Below are positions 34,678 to 44,459 of a DNA stretch of 64,000 nt, piece by piece; the first letter of the stretch is position 1; each line of letters begins with the position of its first letter. The notes under the pieces are model-generated. The model saw nothing but the letters and a program-made list of their open reading frames with translations, was not told where the DNA came from and ran no database searches. The DNA is from an uncultured Brachyspira sp. Its GTDB lineage: Bacteria > Spirochaetota > Brachyspiria > Brachyspirales > Brachyspiraceae. The position numbers and the translations under genes are program-made. The stretch is from the NCBI RefSeq assembly GCF_910588665.1, contig NZ_CAJUPR010000005.1:25579-89578 (forward strand). Reading direction: 5' to 3'.

Positions 34678-37167
34678 CTAACTTTTAGATAATTCCTTGT
34701 CTTCTGTTTTAACAGGCTTATCATAAGAAAATATTAAAGAGCCATCATTATTAGCATCAACATTAACTGTATATCCCTCTTCTATATTGCCGAATAATAT
34801 TTCAGTACTGATATAATCTTCTATCTCTTTCTGTATAGCTCTTCTTAGACTTCTGGCACCGTATTTTTTATCAAAACCTTTATCTATAATATAGCTCTTA
34901 GCTTCTTCCGTCAAATTGATAATAATATTTTTTTCTTTGATAGCATCATTTAATTCTTTAAGCATTATATTGATAATATCCTTCAAATCATCTTTAGTAA
35001 GAGTATGGAAAACTATAATATCATCAATTCTATTTAAAAACTCAGGATTAAAAGTTTGCTTTAATTCTTCTAAGGCAAAGTTTTTTATATCATCAGAATC
35101 TTTTTCACTACCTACGGCATTAAATCCTAAAGAACCGCCTTTAACAATGTCTCTGGCTCCTAAATTACTGGTTATTATTATAATAGTATTTGAAAAATCA
35201 ACCTTTATTCCAAAATTATCGGTAAGCTGCCCCTCTTCAAGAACCTGCAAAAGTATATTAGCAACATCAGGGTGGGCTTTTTCTATTTCATCAAAAAGTA
35301 TAAGAGAATAAGGTTTTCTTCTTACTTTCTCGGTAAGTCCGCCGCCTTCTTCATAACCCACATATCCCGGAGGTGCCCCTATAAGTCTGCTTACGGCAAA
35401 TTTCTCCATAAACTCGCTCATATCTATTCTAATAAGAGCATCACTGTCACCAAACATAAATTCTGAAAGAACTTTAGCCAAAGCTGTTTTCCCAACTCCA
35501 GTAGGTCCTAAAAATATAAAGCTTCCAAGAGGTCTTTTAGAAGTTTTAAGTCCTGCTCTGCTTCTTCTTATAGCTTTGGAAATCAAAGATATAGCTTCTT
35601 GCTGACCTACAATTTTTTGATGAAGCTCCTCTTCCATTCCTATGAGTCTTTTGCTTTCAGAACTTAATAATCTTTTGATAGGTATATTTGTTATTTCTGA
35701 TATAACATGTCTTATATCATCTTCTTCAATATATGTATCTATTTTTCTTCTTTCTTCACGCCATTTTTCTTCTTTTTTTAAAATTTCTTCCTGTAATGAA
35801 GTTATTTCATCTCTTATTTTAGCAGCCTCTTCAAAATTCTGATTATCAACAGCATTCTTTTTATCCTGATTAAGCTCCTCTATTTTCTTTTCCAAATCTT
35901 TAACCTCCTGAGGTCTTGTCATATTCAGAAGTCTAGCCCTTGAACCAGCTTCATCTATTAAATCTATAGCTTTATCAGGCAAATATCTTTCAAAAATATA
36001 TCTCTTGCTTAAAACAGCAGCAGAATTAATAGCCTCATCAGTATATTTTACCTTATGATGCTCTTCATATTTGCTTTTTATTCCGTTTAATATCTCTATA
36101 GTATCCTCTATACTAGGCTCCTCCACATTAATAGGCTGAAATCTTCTAACTAAAGCACCGTCTTTTTCTATATACTTTCTATATTCATTAATTGTTGTAG
36201 CGCCTATACACTGAATTTCACCTCTTGAAAGCGCAGGCTTAAGCATATTAGCGGCATCTAAAGCACCTTCTGCTCCGCCCGCTCCTATTAATGTATGAAG
36301 CTCATCTATAAATATTATAATATTATTTGCTTTTTTTATTTCTAATACTATATTTTTTATTCTCTCTTCAAACTCTCCTCTGTATTTTGTACCAGCAACA
36401 ACAGAAGATAAATCTAAAGTTAATACCCGCTTTTTCAATAAAATATCAGGAACATCAGCTGACACTATCTTTTCAGCCAAGCCTTCAACTATGGCGGTTT
36501 TACCTACTCCTGGCTCACCTAGAAGTATAGGATTATTTTTCTTTCTTCTGGAAAGTATCTGAATTACTCTCATAACTTCATTTTCTCTGCCTATAACTCT
36601 GTCTAAAGCCTTATCCCTTGCCATCTTTGTTAAATCACGGGCAAATTGATCTAATGTAGGAGTTTTTATTTTTTTTACATTATCTTCCTGATGAGTCTGC
36701 TCTGAAGACAGTATATTGCTTGATGCAACCCCAAGCATCTTTAATATTTCCTGTCTTAATATGCTAAGTTCAAGCCCCATACTGGTAAGCACATTATAAG
36801 CTGTACCGCTTTCTTCTCTCAAAAGTCCTAAAAGCAAATGCTCTGTTCCTATATAATTATGACTTAAAGCTCTAGCCTCTTCAGCAGACCTGCTTATAAG
36901 TTTTTGTACTCTTGGGGCGGTCGGCAATGTGCCGAATACTTTTGTGGCGGAAGATTTTACCATAGCAGACTCTAATTCTAACTTTAATCTGTCTAAATCT
37001 ATTTTCAATCTCATTAAAACACGGGTAGCCAAAGCTTCGGATTCATGAAGTAATCCTAAAAGTATATGTTCGGGAGTAACCATATCATGATTTAATCTTT
37101 TTGCTTCCTCCTGAGCATACAACTCTATAACTTTTTTTGCTTTACTTGTTAAATGAAATTGAAACAT
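34678..37167 (-). CDS. clpC: ClpC-type AAA+ protease ATPase
   Basis: The ATG at 37167 (MFQFHLTSKAKKVIELYAQE) has an AGGAT site nearby and matches the Clp N-terminal domain; a longer open frame upstream adds only hydrophobic, unrelated residues. The 829-residue protein has two ClpN repeats, AAA-1 with GEPGVGKT near 219, a UVR-type coiled middle region near 430-470 (NQNFEEAAKIRDEI), AAA-2 with GPTGVGKT near 554 and the D2-small C-terminus. ClpC unfolds substrates for ClpP and usually needs an adaptor. It is the last gene of a minus-strand run containing a sigma factor and a ClpX-like gene. Confidence 0.94.
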   Translation of the reverse strand: MFQFHLTSKAKKVIELYAQEEAKRLNHDMVTPEHILLGLLHESEALATRVLMRLKIDLDRLKLELESAMVKSSATKVFGTLPTAPRVQKLISRSAEEARALSHNYIGTEHLLLGLLREESGTAYNVLTSMGLELSILRQEILKMLGVASSNILSSEQTHQEDNVKKIKTPTLDQFARDLTKMARDKALDRVIGRENEVMRVIQILSRRKKNNPILLGEPGVGKTAIVEGLAEKIVSADVPDILLKKRVLTLDLSSVVAGTKYRGEFEERIKNIVLEIKKANNIIIFIDELHTLIGAGGAEGALDAANMLKPALSRGEIQCIGATTINEYRKYIEKDGALVRRFQPINVEEPSIEDTIEILNGIKSKYEEHHKVKYTDEAINSAAVLSKRYIFERYLPDKAIDLIDEAGSRARLLNMTRPQEVKDLEKKIEELNQDKKNAVDNQNFEEAAKIRDEITSLQEEILKKEEKWREERRKIDTYIEEDDIRHVISEITNIPIKRLLSSESKRLIGMEEELHQKIVGQQEAISLISKAIRRSRAGLKTSKRPLGSFIFLGPTGVGKTALAKVLSEFMFGDSDALIRIDMSEFMEKFAVSRLIGAPPGYVGYEEGGGLTEKVRRKPYSLILFDEIEKAHPDVANILLQVLEEGQLTDNFGIKVDFSNTIIIITSNLGARDIVKGGSLGFNAVGSEKDSDDIKNFALEELKQTFNPEFLNRIDDIIVFHTLTKDDLKDIINIMLKELNDAIKEKNIIINLTEEAKSYIIDKGFDKKYGARSLRRAIQKEIEDYISTEILFGNIEEGYTVNVDANNDGSLIFSYDKPVKTEDKELSKS

Positions 37168-37327
37168 GTTATAATCCTGCAATATATAATATTTATATAT
37201 AAAAAATATTCTGGTAATTATTATCGGATATAATAGAAATACTATTATATAAATAAAATTATACATCAGCATATAAAATATAATATGATAATGTATAATT
37301 TTAAATTTCTTCCGCAGATATTAAATT

Positions 37328-37663
37328 TTAAATAAAACTGCTATTAACCACATTAACAATATTTTCTTTATTTCTAACAGACGATGCAGTATTAGTTTTA
37401 ATGGAATTGCTTCTGAATCTGCCTGTATTACCGTAAAACAAAAACAAACTAAGCATCAAAACTATTGCCGTAGATAAGGCTAAGGAAAGCTTAAAAGAAC
37501 ACATAAAAACATACAATGGATTAAATTTATTTTTATCCATAGTCTCCATTTTAGCTCTATGAAGCATATGCTGCCACTCCCTATCAGGCAGATTAGGCAA
37601 ATCGAAATGATGTCTTTTTTTCTCGATTTTGCTTTTAAATTGCATCATGTCATGTAATTTCAT
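37328..37663 (-). CDS. single-pass membrane protein overlapping the sigma factor gene (candidate anti-sigma)
   Basis: This 111-residue protein has a basic, histidine-containing N-terminal region (KKRHHFDLPNLPDREWQHML), one membrane helix at about 55-75 (LALSTAIVLMLSLFLFY), and a short polar tail. Its ATG overlaps the end of the sigma factor gene by 4 bp, so translation is probably coupled. ECF sigma factors are commonly followed by a membrane anti-sigma factor, but the usual HxxxCxxC zinc motif is absent here. The role is therefore inferred from position and topology. The 160 bp between it and clpC hold no gene. Confidence 0.65.
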   Translation of the reverse strand: MKLHDMMQFKSKIEKKRHHFDLPNLPDREWQHMLHRAKMETMDKNKFNPLYVFMCSFKLSLALSTAIVLMLSLFLFYGNTGRFRSNSIKTNTASSVRNKENIVNVVNSSFI

Positions 37664-38232
37664 AAAAGAGTCCTTTCCTTTTCTAATAACGATTTCATTT
37701 TCTTAAGAGCATAAGAATAATTGCTCTTAGCTGAATCGCCTGATATACTTAAAATATCTGCTATTTCTTTATATGAGTAATTCTCGTAATATCTCAATAT
37801 AAAAACATCTCTTTGTTTTCCTTTTAATTTCATAGAAGCATTATATATTTTTTCTTTAAGATATATCCTTTCATATTCTTTTTCAGTATTATATCTTTTA
37901 TCATCAACTATCTCCAATTTTTCCAAATACGGAGATTCTCTCCTATAAGCTTTAGAATACATATTAATAGCAGTATTACTTATTATACGATACAGCCAGC
38001 CTTTAAAGTAATTGCGTTCTTCATATCTGTCTATTGCCCTATATACCCGTATTAATACATCCTGCGTTAAATCCATAGCATCTTCATAATTATGCATAAA
38101 ACGGTATGACAAATTAAATATGTAATTTTTGTACCTTGTTAATAAAATATCCAAGGCTTCACTGTCGCCTTTCTTATGTGCTTCTATTAATTCATAATCT
38201 TTTAATAATTCTTTTTCTTTAGTTACTATCAT
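37660..38232 (-). CDS. ECF-family RNA polymerase sigma factor
   Basis: The start is the ATG at 38232, with GGAG about 10 bp upstream; a TTG nine bases earlier is less likely. The 190-residue protein has sigma region 2 (LSYRFMHNYEDAMDLTQDVL, RYEERNYFKGWLYRIISNTA) and region 4 (LKGKQRDVFILRYYENYSYK then EIADILSIS). There is no region 1.1 or 3, which fits the extracytoplasmic-function class. It would direct RNA polymerase to a dedicated regulon, possibly envelope or protein stress given the Clp genes on both sides. Regulon and signal are not visible from the sequence. Confidence 0.92.
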   Translation of the reverse strand: MIVTKEKELLKDYELIEAHKKGDSEALDILLTRYKNYIFNLSYRFMHNYEDAMDLTQDVLIRVYRAIDRYEERNYFKGWLYRIISNTAINMYSKAYRRESPYLEKLEIVDDKRYNTEKEYERIYLKEKIYNASMKLKGKQRDVFILRYYENYSYKEIADILSISGDSAKSNYSYALKKMKSLLEKERTLL

Positions 38233-38309
38233 AATCCACAAACTCCAATAATTATCTGTTATTAAATATACATACTATATTATAACAAATAAACATACAA
38301 TAAGTAAAA

Positions 38310-40136
38310 TCAAGCCATAAATGATTCTTTAGAAAAATTTTTATTAGAATTATCTATTTTTTTATCATCATTGCTTGAAATCACTGTCTCTCTATCCTTA
38401 AATGCATTTTCTATATCATATTTGGTAAGAGTAAGAGTATTGCCTTTAACTCCGTCCAAATTAAAAAGTATATTAACCATTGCAGCTTCAACTATACTTT
38501 TTAATGATCTAGCACCCATATTCATACTGGAAGCCTTATCAACTATAAAGCCAATAGCTTCCGATGTTACAGTTAATTTTTTTCCTATACTTTTAAAAAA
38601 TTCAGTATACTTAATAATAGGAGATTCTGAAGTTTTTGTCAAGATATCTTTTAAATTTTCCTTACTAAGATCATTTAAAGTTACTATTATTGGTATTCTG
38701 CCTATAAACTCGGGTATCATACCGTATTTTTCTATATCTTTAACATCAACCTGACTTAATATTCTATTTTTTTGAAGCTTGCTTATAACGGCATTAGAGC
38801 CGAAGCCTAAGCTGCTCTCTCCTTTTAAACGCATCTTTATAATATCATCAAGTCCTACGAAAGCTCCTCCGAATATAAACAATATATTTTTAGTATTCAT
38901 AAGTATTCCGTCACTGGAATGCATCATTCTTCTGTCTCCGAATTCAGGAACTCTTATATCCTCTCCATTCATCATAGAAAGAAGCGCCTCCTGAACAGCC
39001 TTATCAGAAGGGTTTCCCGTAGTTGATTGATGTGCATCAGCTTTAGCTATTTTATCAACCTCATCTAAAAACACTATGCCATGCTGAGCCTTATCTAAAT
39101 CACCGTTAGCCTTTCTATACAGATTATACAAAACAACTTCCACATCGTCTCCCACATATCCTGTTTCAGTTAAAGTTGTAACATCAGCCCTTGCAAAAGG
39201 AAGATCTAATATATCCGCTAAAGTTTTAACTAAATAAGTCTTACCGACTCCTGTAGGTCCTATCATAAGAATATTGGATCTAAAAGGTATATCTTTATTG
39301 CCGTTTATTCTTAAGCAATGCAGATATGCATGTACCGCCAATGCTTTTTTAGCCTCATCTTGTCCTATAACTATTTTATCCAATTGAGACACTATTTCTC
39401 TGGGAGTTAATATACCTGAACTTAATGATTTACTTTTACCGCTTACTTTATTCTCTAAAGTAAATTTTTTTATAACTTCCTCGCTGTTTATTATATTATC
39501 TATAACCTTATAGTTTTCTTTTTCTAAAAATGCAAATATTACTTTGGAGCTTACAAATGTTATGAGTGTATTCGTAATTTCAAATATACCTATACTAGGG
39601 TAAGGTTCATGAGATAAATTAAATATGCCGCTGGATATTAATTTGCTGTTATTATCAAAATAATGATACTTATTTATATAAATATCGCTGTTTAATGTAA
39701 TGAGTTCTAGTATCCTTCTAATAGATATAGCAGACATAGAATCACCGTAAATGGTGTAAACTAATACGGAATATAATATAAATCTTTCATCTAAATCCAA
39801 ATTATTTTCATATATAAATCTTTCTATATTAAAATTGTATTTCTTAAAAGCATTTATTTTCTTAACATCTGATTTAATAGAGTTTACAAGTATTTCAATT
39901 TCATTAGTATTATTAACTATTTTTTCATTATTAGGAAGCATTTCATCATCATATCCTAAAGCTCTGTCAATATTGCTTGATAGTCTTCTTGTCATGTCAT
40001 TTCTATCAGATATCAAATTTAATGTATACACAATCTTAGTTACTATTTCAAAATATGTTCTGAAAGCCTCTTCTCTATCTGATGATGAATATTTTTCATT
40101 GACATTAGATTTATTATCTTGTTTTTTTTTCTTCAT
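38310..40136 (-). CDS. ClpX-like AAA+ unfoldase with a novel N-terminal region
   Basis: Residues ~245-608 are a ClpX-type AAA+ module: TPREIVSQLDKIVIGQDEAK, Walker A GPTGVGKT near 291, pore loop TGYVGDD near 327, Walker B IVFLDEVDKIAK, sensor and MGARSL near 540. The ClpP-docking tripeptide region reads SSLGFG, consistent with an LGF loop, so ClpP partnership is likely. In ClpX the next pore loop is RKH; here it is RMMH, so substrate choice may differ. The zinc-binding N-domain of canonical ClpX is absent and is replaced by ~240 residues of unrecognised, mostly helical sequence. At 608 residues it is far longer than ClpX (~420). AGGAG precedes the ATG. Confidence 0.88.
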   Translation of the reverse strand: MKKKKQDNKSNVNEKYSSSDREEAFRTYFEIVTKIVYTLNLISDRNDMTRRLSSNIDRALGYDDEMLPNNEKIVNNTNEIEILVNSIKSDVKKINAFKKYNFNIERFIYENNLDLDERFILYSVLVYTIYGDSMSAISIRRILELITLNSDIYINKYHYFDNNSKLISSGIFNLSHEPYPSIGIFEITNTLITFVSSKVIFAFLEKENYKVIDNIINSEEVIKKFTLENKVSGKSKSLSSGILTPREIVSQLDKIVIGQDEAKKALAVHAYLHCLRINGNKDIPFRSNILMIGPTGVGKTYLVKTLADILDLPFARADVTTLTETGYVGDDVEVVLYNLYRKANGDLDKAQHGIVFLDEVDKIAKADAHQSTTGNPSDKAVQEALLSMMNGEDIRVPEFGDRRMMHSSDGILMNTKNILFIFGGAFVGLDDIIKMRLKGESSLGFGSNAVISKLQKNRILSQVDVKDIEKYGMIPEFIGRIPIIVTLNDLSKENLKDILTKTSESPIIKYTEFFKSIGKKLTVTSEAIGFIVDKASSMNMGARSLKSIVEAAMVNILFNLDGVKGNTLTLTKYDIENAFKDRETVISSNDDKKIDNSNKNFSKESFMA

Positions 40137-40153
40137 AACATCATTCTCCTAAA

Positions 40154-41476
40154 TCAAATAACATTGCCTATTAAATCATATTCCGTATTATGAGTAACGG
40201 AAACTTGAACTATATCGCCTGTTTTTATATTATTATCTGCATTTTCATTATAAACTTCAACATAACCGTCAACTTCTGGAGCATCATACTTGCTTCTTCC
40301 TATAAATCTGCCGTCTCCGTCTTCTTTTTCTATAAGCACATCTATATTCCTTCCTATAAATCTCTCTAATCTTTTTTCGGATACTTCTACAGCTGCATGC
40401 ATAAGTTTTTCTCTAAGCATCAATTTTTTATTTCCGCTTATTTTAGACTTATTTATAAGCAAAGCCTTAGTGTTTTCTTCCTCAGAATAAGTAAATACTC
40501 CGACTCTATCTAGTTCGGAATTTCTTATAAATTTTATCAATTTTTTAAATGATTCAGGAGTCTCTCCCGGAAAGCCTACTATAAAAGAGGTCCTTATAAC
40601 AGCATCATTATCATAACTTCTTATCTTATCAATCATTTCTCTGTAAAATTTATATCCTCTTGAGCCTCTGTTCATATCTTTTAATATATCTTTATCAATA
40701 TGCTGCAGAGGTATATCAAAATAAGGCACTATCTTATCAATAGAAAAAAATGCCTCTATTATTTCATCATTTAATATTACTGGATTTTGATATAATACTC
40801 TTATCCATTTTATACCTTCAGTCTTTGAAAGGGCTTTTAATAAATCTGGAAGAGCCAATTTATTATATATATCATATCCGTAATATGTCGTTTCCTGAGC
40901 TATTAAATTAATTTCCTTAGCGCCGTTTTCTGCATAGTTTGCAGCCTCTTTTACTATATCTTCAATTTTTCTGCTTCTATGTACGCCTCTTATTGATGGT
41001 ATAGCACAGAAACTGCAGTTCGCATGGCAGCCATCGCTTATTCTTATATAAACACTATGTTCAGATCCAGTATTTATTCTCTCTCCATACTCTTTATATT
41101 GAGTATTTTCTTTTGCATCATAAAATCCGTTTTCTTTTACAGCTTTTAATATATTCTCTAATCCATGTATACCTATAGCAGAATCAACCTCTTTAAACAT
41201 GTCAAGAAAATTTTCTTTATATCTTTCACTCATACAGCCTGATACTATCAATTTTTTACATCTTCCGTACTTCTTGTAAATAGAATGATCAAATATAGCA
41301 TCTATAGATTCTTTTTTTGAATCCTCTATAAAAGCGCATGTATTTATAACTATAATATCAGCTTCTTCTGGGTTATATGTAATATTAAACCCGTTATTTG
41401 ATAATATAGACAATATATGCTCTCCGTCAACCGTATTTTTTTCGCACCCTAAACTATGTAAATATATATTTTGCAA
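40154..41476 (-). CDS. rimO: ribosomal protein S12 methylthiotransferase RimO
   Basis: The 440-residue protein opens with the methylthiotransferase N-domain (SLGCEKNTVDGEHIL; DIIVINTCAFIEDSKKES), continues with a radical-SAM core carrying CHANCSFC near residue 152, and ends in a TRAM domain (LIEKEDGDGRFIGRSKYDAP). The cysteines of both Fe-S clusters are present. RimO thiomethylates the conserved aspartate of S12; the EKNTVDGE motif distinguishes it from the tRNA enzyme MiaB. It sits 18 bp upstream of the ClpX-like gene on the same strand and about 200 bp below rodZ. The 41477-41680 gap contains nothing recognisable. Confidence 0.95.
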   Translation of the reverse strand: MQNIYLHSLGCEKNTVDGEHILSILSNNGFNITYNPEEADIIVINTCAFIEDSKKESIDAIFDHSIYKKYGRCKKLIVSGCMSERYKENFLDMFKEVDSAIGIHGLENILKAVKENGFYDAKENTQYKEYGERINTGSEHSVYIRISDGCHANCSFCAIPSIRGVHRSRKIEDIVKEAANYAENGAKEINLIAQETTYYGYDIYNKLALPDLLKALSKTEGIKWIRVLYQNPVILNDEIIEAFFSIDKIVPYFDIPLQHIDKDILKDMNRGSRGYKFYREMIDKIRSYDNDAVIRTSFIVGFPGETPESFKKLIKFIRNSELDRVGVFTYSEEENTKALLINKSKISGNKKLMLREKLMHAAVEVSEKRLERFIGRNIDVLIEKEDGDGRFIGRSKYDAPEVDGYVEVYNENADNNIKTGDIVQVSVTHNTEYDLIGNVI

Positions 41477-41680
41477 ATTAATTATCCTTTTTATTGATTA
41501 TATATTAAAAATATACTTAAAATTATTAAAATGTCAATTATATATATAATAAGCATCTATTAAGTAAATTAAAACTTATAAAATGCAATATACCGAATTT
41601 TATCAATTTCTGAAATCAGCCAAAAAACATATAACATGTTAAATATAAAATTAATATGCGGTTATTAAAAACTATAACTT

Positions 41681-43012
41681 CTATTTTGTATCCGACATAA
41701 TAAGATTATATCTGGTGGAGTCATTAAGATTCTTAACCCATTTTACAGTCTTATTAACGGTTTCTCCTGCAGCGCCTACATTTATAACTTTTCCATTAAC
41801 TTTTACTGAAACCTCACCTGCATTTCCTATAGTAAGCATAACTACATCTTTAGCCTCTAAATATAATGTTTTTCCGCTTAAAATATTTGTTGTAGCAGGT
41901 CTGTTAGAATCTATAAAATATCTTACATATACAAAATGCTTCGCTGTTATTTCTATTCTTATATCAGTTTTTTCCGTATTCTGATCTATATATGTTTCTC
42001 CGTTTATAACAAGCAAATTTGCAGATACAGTATCATTATTGTATTCGTTGTTATTCAATTCAGGATTTTCAATATCATTAGTATAACCAGCATTAATCAT
42101 TTGATTTTCTTCAAGTTTTTCCATTTCTACAGTTGCCGAATTATCATAAACATCTATAACGCTTATCTTAAAATCATTTATTCCGTTTCCATTCAAATCT
42201 AATATTATGGGGCTGCTTTTGGAAAAAGACAAATCCTGGCCATTGATATTAATGTGAAGAACATTTCCTATAGTATTAAATCTTATTGTAGCTGATATGC
42301 CTAAAGGCTTAAAATATATAATATCTCCTGATTTTACACTTTGTTTTGCCTTACTATCAACTATATTCTTTGATATTTCTACTTCATTTCTATTATGTCT
42401 CTTATTTCCTGACTGGAATGTGGTGATTATATTTTTCCAATTAAATAATATAAATGCTATAACAGATATAACGGCAAGTATAATTATTACAGCATGTATT
42501 ACAGATCTGTTTTTATTTCTTAATTTATATAAATCTCTTCTTGCCATAAATAATAAATCCACTTCAGCATTATTATTTATATTTGCATTTTTTCTATTTG
42601 TTTTTTGTATAGTTTTTTCTTCTTTTTTCTCATTATGTACTGTATCTTTAATAGATTCTTTTGCAGTTTCTTTATTACCGTCATTCTCTTTATTATACTC
42701 AGCATCTTTAGAATGTTCTCTGCCTTTTTTTACACCTTTAATTTTGGTATTTTTTAATAAATCCTGCTCAAACCTCACTCCGTTTTTTTGTAAATTATAC
42801 CTTTCAAGAACCGTATCGGCATCTAATGACAATTTATCGCTCAAATTTTTAATAAAGCCTTTTACATATATCTCTCCAGGAAGCGTATCAAATTCTTCAT
42901 TTTCTAAAGCTTTTATAAATTTAGCAACTATATGAGTGGAAGATTCAAGCTCTTCTACACTAAGTCCTTTTTTTTCTCTGGCATTTTTTAATATCTGACC
43001 TATGGTTTCCAT
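41681..43012 (-). CDS. rodZ: RodZ-like transmembrane HTH protein
   Basis: The 443-residue protein has an N-terminal HTH_25 domain (IGQILKNAREKKGLSVEELE, VKGFIKNLSDKLSLD), a charged linker, one membrane helix near 170-195 (VIHAVIIILAVISVIAFILF), and a periplasmic part whose end (YIDQNTEKTDIRIEITAKHF, GKTLYLEAKDVVMLTIGNAG) matches the DUF4115 domain of RodZ. RodZ links the MreB cytoskeleton to the cell wall machinery in many bacteria. The middle periplasmic region (~200-320) looks inserted and adds a beta-rich segment. It is adjacent to lolA with a 14-bp gap, suggesting an operon. Confidence 0.88.
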   Translation of the reverse strand: METIGQILKNAREKKGLSVEELESSTHIVAKFIKALENEEFDTLPGEIYVKGFIKNLSDKLSLDADTVLERYNLQKNGVRFEQDLLKNTKIKGVKKGREHSKDAEYNKENDGNKETAKESIKDTVHNEKKEEKTIQKTNRKNANINNNAEVDLLFMARRDLYKLRNKNRSVIHAVIIILAVISVIAFILFNWKNIITTFQSGNKRHNRNEVEISKNIVDSKAKQSVKSGDIIYFKPLGISATIRFNTIGNVLHININGQDLSFSKSSPIILDLNGNGINDFKISVIDVYDNSATVEMEKLEENQMINAGYTNDIENPELNNNEYNNDTVSANLLVINGETYIDQNTEKTDIRIEITAKHFVYVRYFIDSNRPATTNILSGKTLYLEAKDVVMLTIGNAGEVSVKVNGKVINVGAAGETVNKTVKWVKNLNDSTRYNLIMSDTK

Positions 43013-43026
43013 ATAAATCCTTAAAA

Positions 43027-43746
43027 TTAATTTGGTGCTAAACCATCTTTAAGAACCTGCATATCCTCAGATATATCAGGTTCAAAATCTTTATTATTTT
43101 CTCTGTAGCTAGGATTATATCTAATAGAAGTGAACCAATATTCTACTGGAATATTATTAGCCGTTATTCCTAATATTCTTATAATCATACCAGTATCATC
43201 AACCCATAAATGTATTTTTGTAAAACCTGTTCTATCCACGCTGGCCTGTTTTGAAGTTAAAAGCATATGATAAGCCATTCTATTATCATTAGCCGCATAA
43301 GAACTATTATATTTAGCTATTCCAAGTTCAGAATCAAGAAAATTATTAACAGGTACTAATCCTCTTTCATTATAAAAGTCTATATTAAATTTTGCCGTCA
43401 ATCTAAGTATCCCCTGCGCAGTATATATGGCACCCGAATCTCCGTAATTTAATTTCTGTTCGGAAACAACATTATTTCTTGGAAATAGTATCCATAAAGT
43501 TTTTCCGTTGCAGTATATGGACTGTCCGTTTCCTCCGCTTGAATAGCGAATTCTGAAAAGGTTAGGATTTTTTGTTATAACACTGCCATAAGATACTTTT
43601 TCACCATTGCGTTCTGCAAAATCTGCGGCAAATCCTTTAATACCCGAAAATCTATTTGATATCATACTTACAACTTTTTCAGGAGTCATTATCTGACTGT
43701 AAAGCCTAATACTAAATAATATAATAAATATAATAACTTTTTTCAT
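43027..43746 (-). CDS. lolA: LolA-like outer-membrane lipoprotein carrier
   Basis: The 239-residue protein has a signal peptide (MKKVIIFIILFSIRLYS) and a LolA-like fold: MISNRFSGIKGFAADFAERN, PNLFRIRYSS, YCNGKTLWILFPRNN, then VDRTGFTKIHLWVDDTG. LolA carries lipoproteins across the periplasm to the outer membrane. The C-terminal tail is longer than in E. coli LolA. Its position directly upstream of rodZ, in an operon also leading to rimO, matches a common spirochaete arrangement. LolA-fold proteins are divergent, so the fold is surer than the exact role. The 43747-43956 gap is A+T-rich and empty. Confidence 0.8.
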   Translation of the reverse strand: MKKVIIFIILFSIRLYSQIMTPEKVVSMISNRFSGIKGFAADFAERNGEKVSYGSVITKNPNLFRIRYSSGGNGQSIYCNGKTLWILFPRNNVVSEQKLNYGDSGAIYTAQGILRLTAKFNIDFYNERGLVPVNNFLDSELGIAKYNSSYAANDNRMAYHMLLTSKQASVDRTGFTKIHLWVDDTGMIIRILGITANNIPVEYWFTSIRYNPSYRENNKDFEPDISEDMQVLKDGLAPN

Positions 43747-43956
43747 AAAATATTTTCTCTTTCCTTAAAAGATATTAAAATTCAAAATATTTTTTCTAAA
43801 ATCGTATAATATAATAAAAACTCATAAAAAACAAGTATTTTATTTTTTATTTGAAGCAAATAAATTTATATGAAATACATAGAAGCATATAATAATATTT
43901 ATAAAATAAAAAATAAGATTTAATAATATATTCAATTATTTATTATTTTTATATAA

Positions 43957-44352
43957 TTAATTCTTATTAGTGAGCATTGCATTTACAAAGTCAGAATAAT
44001 TTACATTTGCCAAGTTATAAATATGCAGAAAACCATTAGTTGACATTATGCCTGATGCTATAGAAGACCTGTTTCCGCTTCTGCAGTAAATTATATATTC
44101 TTTATTTTTATCTAAAAGATCTATTTTGCTTTTAAAATCGGTATTAAGAACATCAATATTAATGGAATTAGGAACGCTTCCAGACATATATTCTTCTGCA
44201 GTTCTTACATCTAATAATACTAAATTCGTAGATTTATTCACTATATCCAATGCTTTTTTTATATTAATCTCATTATACGGCTTTTTAGAACATGAAAATA
44301 AAATAAATGAATATATAATAACAATAACGCAATATAATAAATTTCTTTTCAT
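43957..44352 (-). CDS. rhodanese-like lipoprotein
   Basis: The ATG at 44352, with AGAGG about 10 bp upstream, gives 131 residues; an ATG nine codons earlier is upstream of that site. The lipoprotein signal reads LLYCVIVIIYSFILFSC. One rhodanese domain follows: LVLLDVRTAEEYMSGSVPNS and the active-site loop YCRSGNRS with the catalytic cysteine. Such periplasmic single-domain rhodaneses move sulfane sulfur or act as redox proteins, with substrate unknown. It stands alone about 110 bp downstream of nth. Confidence 0.87.
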   Translation of the reverse strand: MKRNLLYCVIVIIYSFILFSCSKKPYNEINIKKALDIVNKSTNLVLLDVRTAEEYMSGSVPNSINIDVLNTDFKSKIDLLDKNKEYIIYCRSGNRSSIASGIMSTNGFLHIYNLANVNYSDFVNAMLTNKN

Positions 44353-44459
44353 AAATATATACCTCTTTAAATTATGCAAATATTATGTTAATTAAGATAA
44401 TATTATATTTATATATTTTGTCAAATAATTTTAACAATAATTATATAAATTAATCTCTC

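Noticed and set aside
37168..37272. 35-codon N-terminal extension of ClpC
   Set aside because: It is hydrophobic, unlike ClpC, and the internal ATG at 37167 has a ribosome site and matches the family start.
42297..42935. 212-codon plus-strand open frame opposite rodZ
   Set aside because: It is antisense to a well-supported gene, is low-complexity hydrophobic, and has no ribosome site; it reflects A+T bias in the opposite strand.
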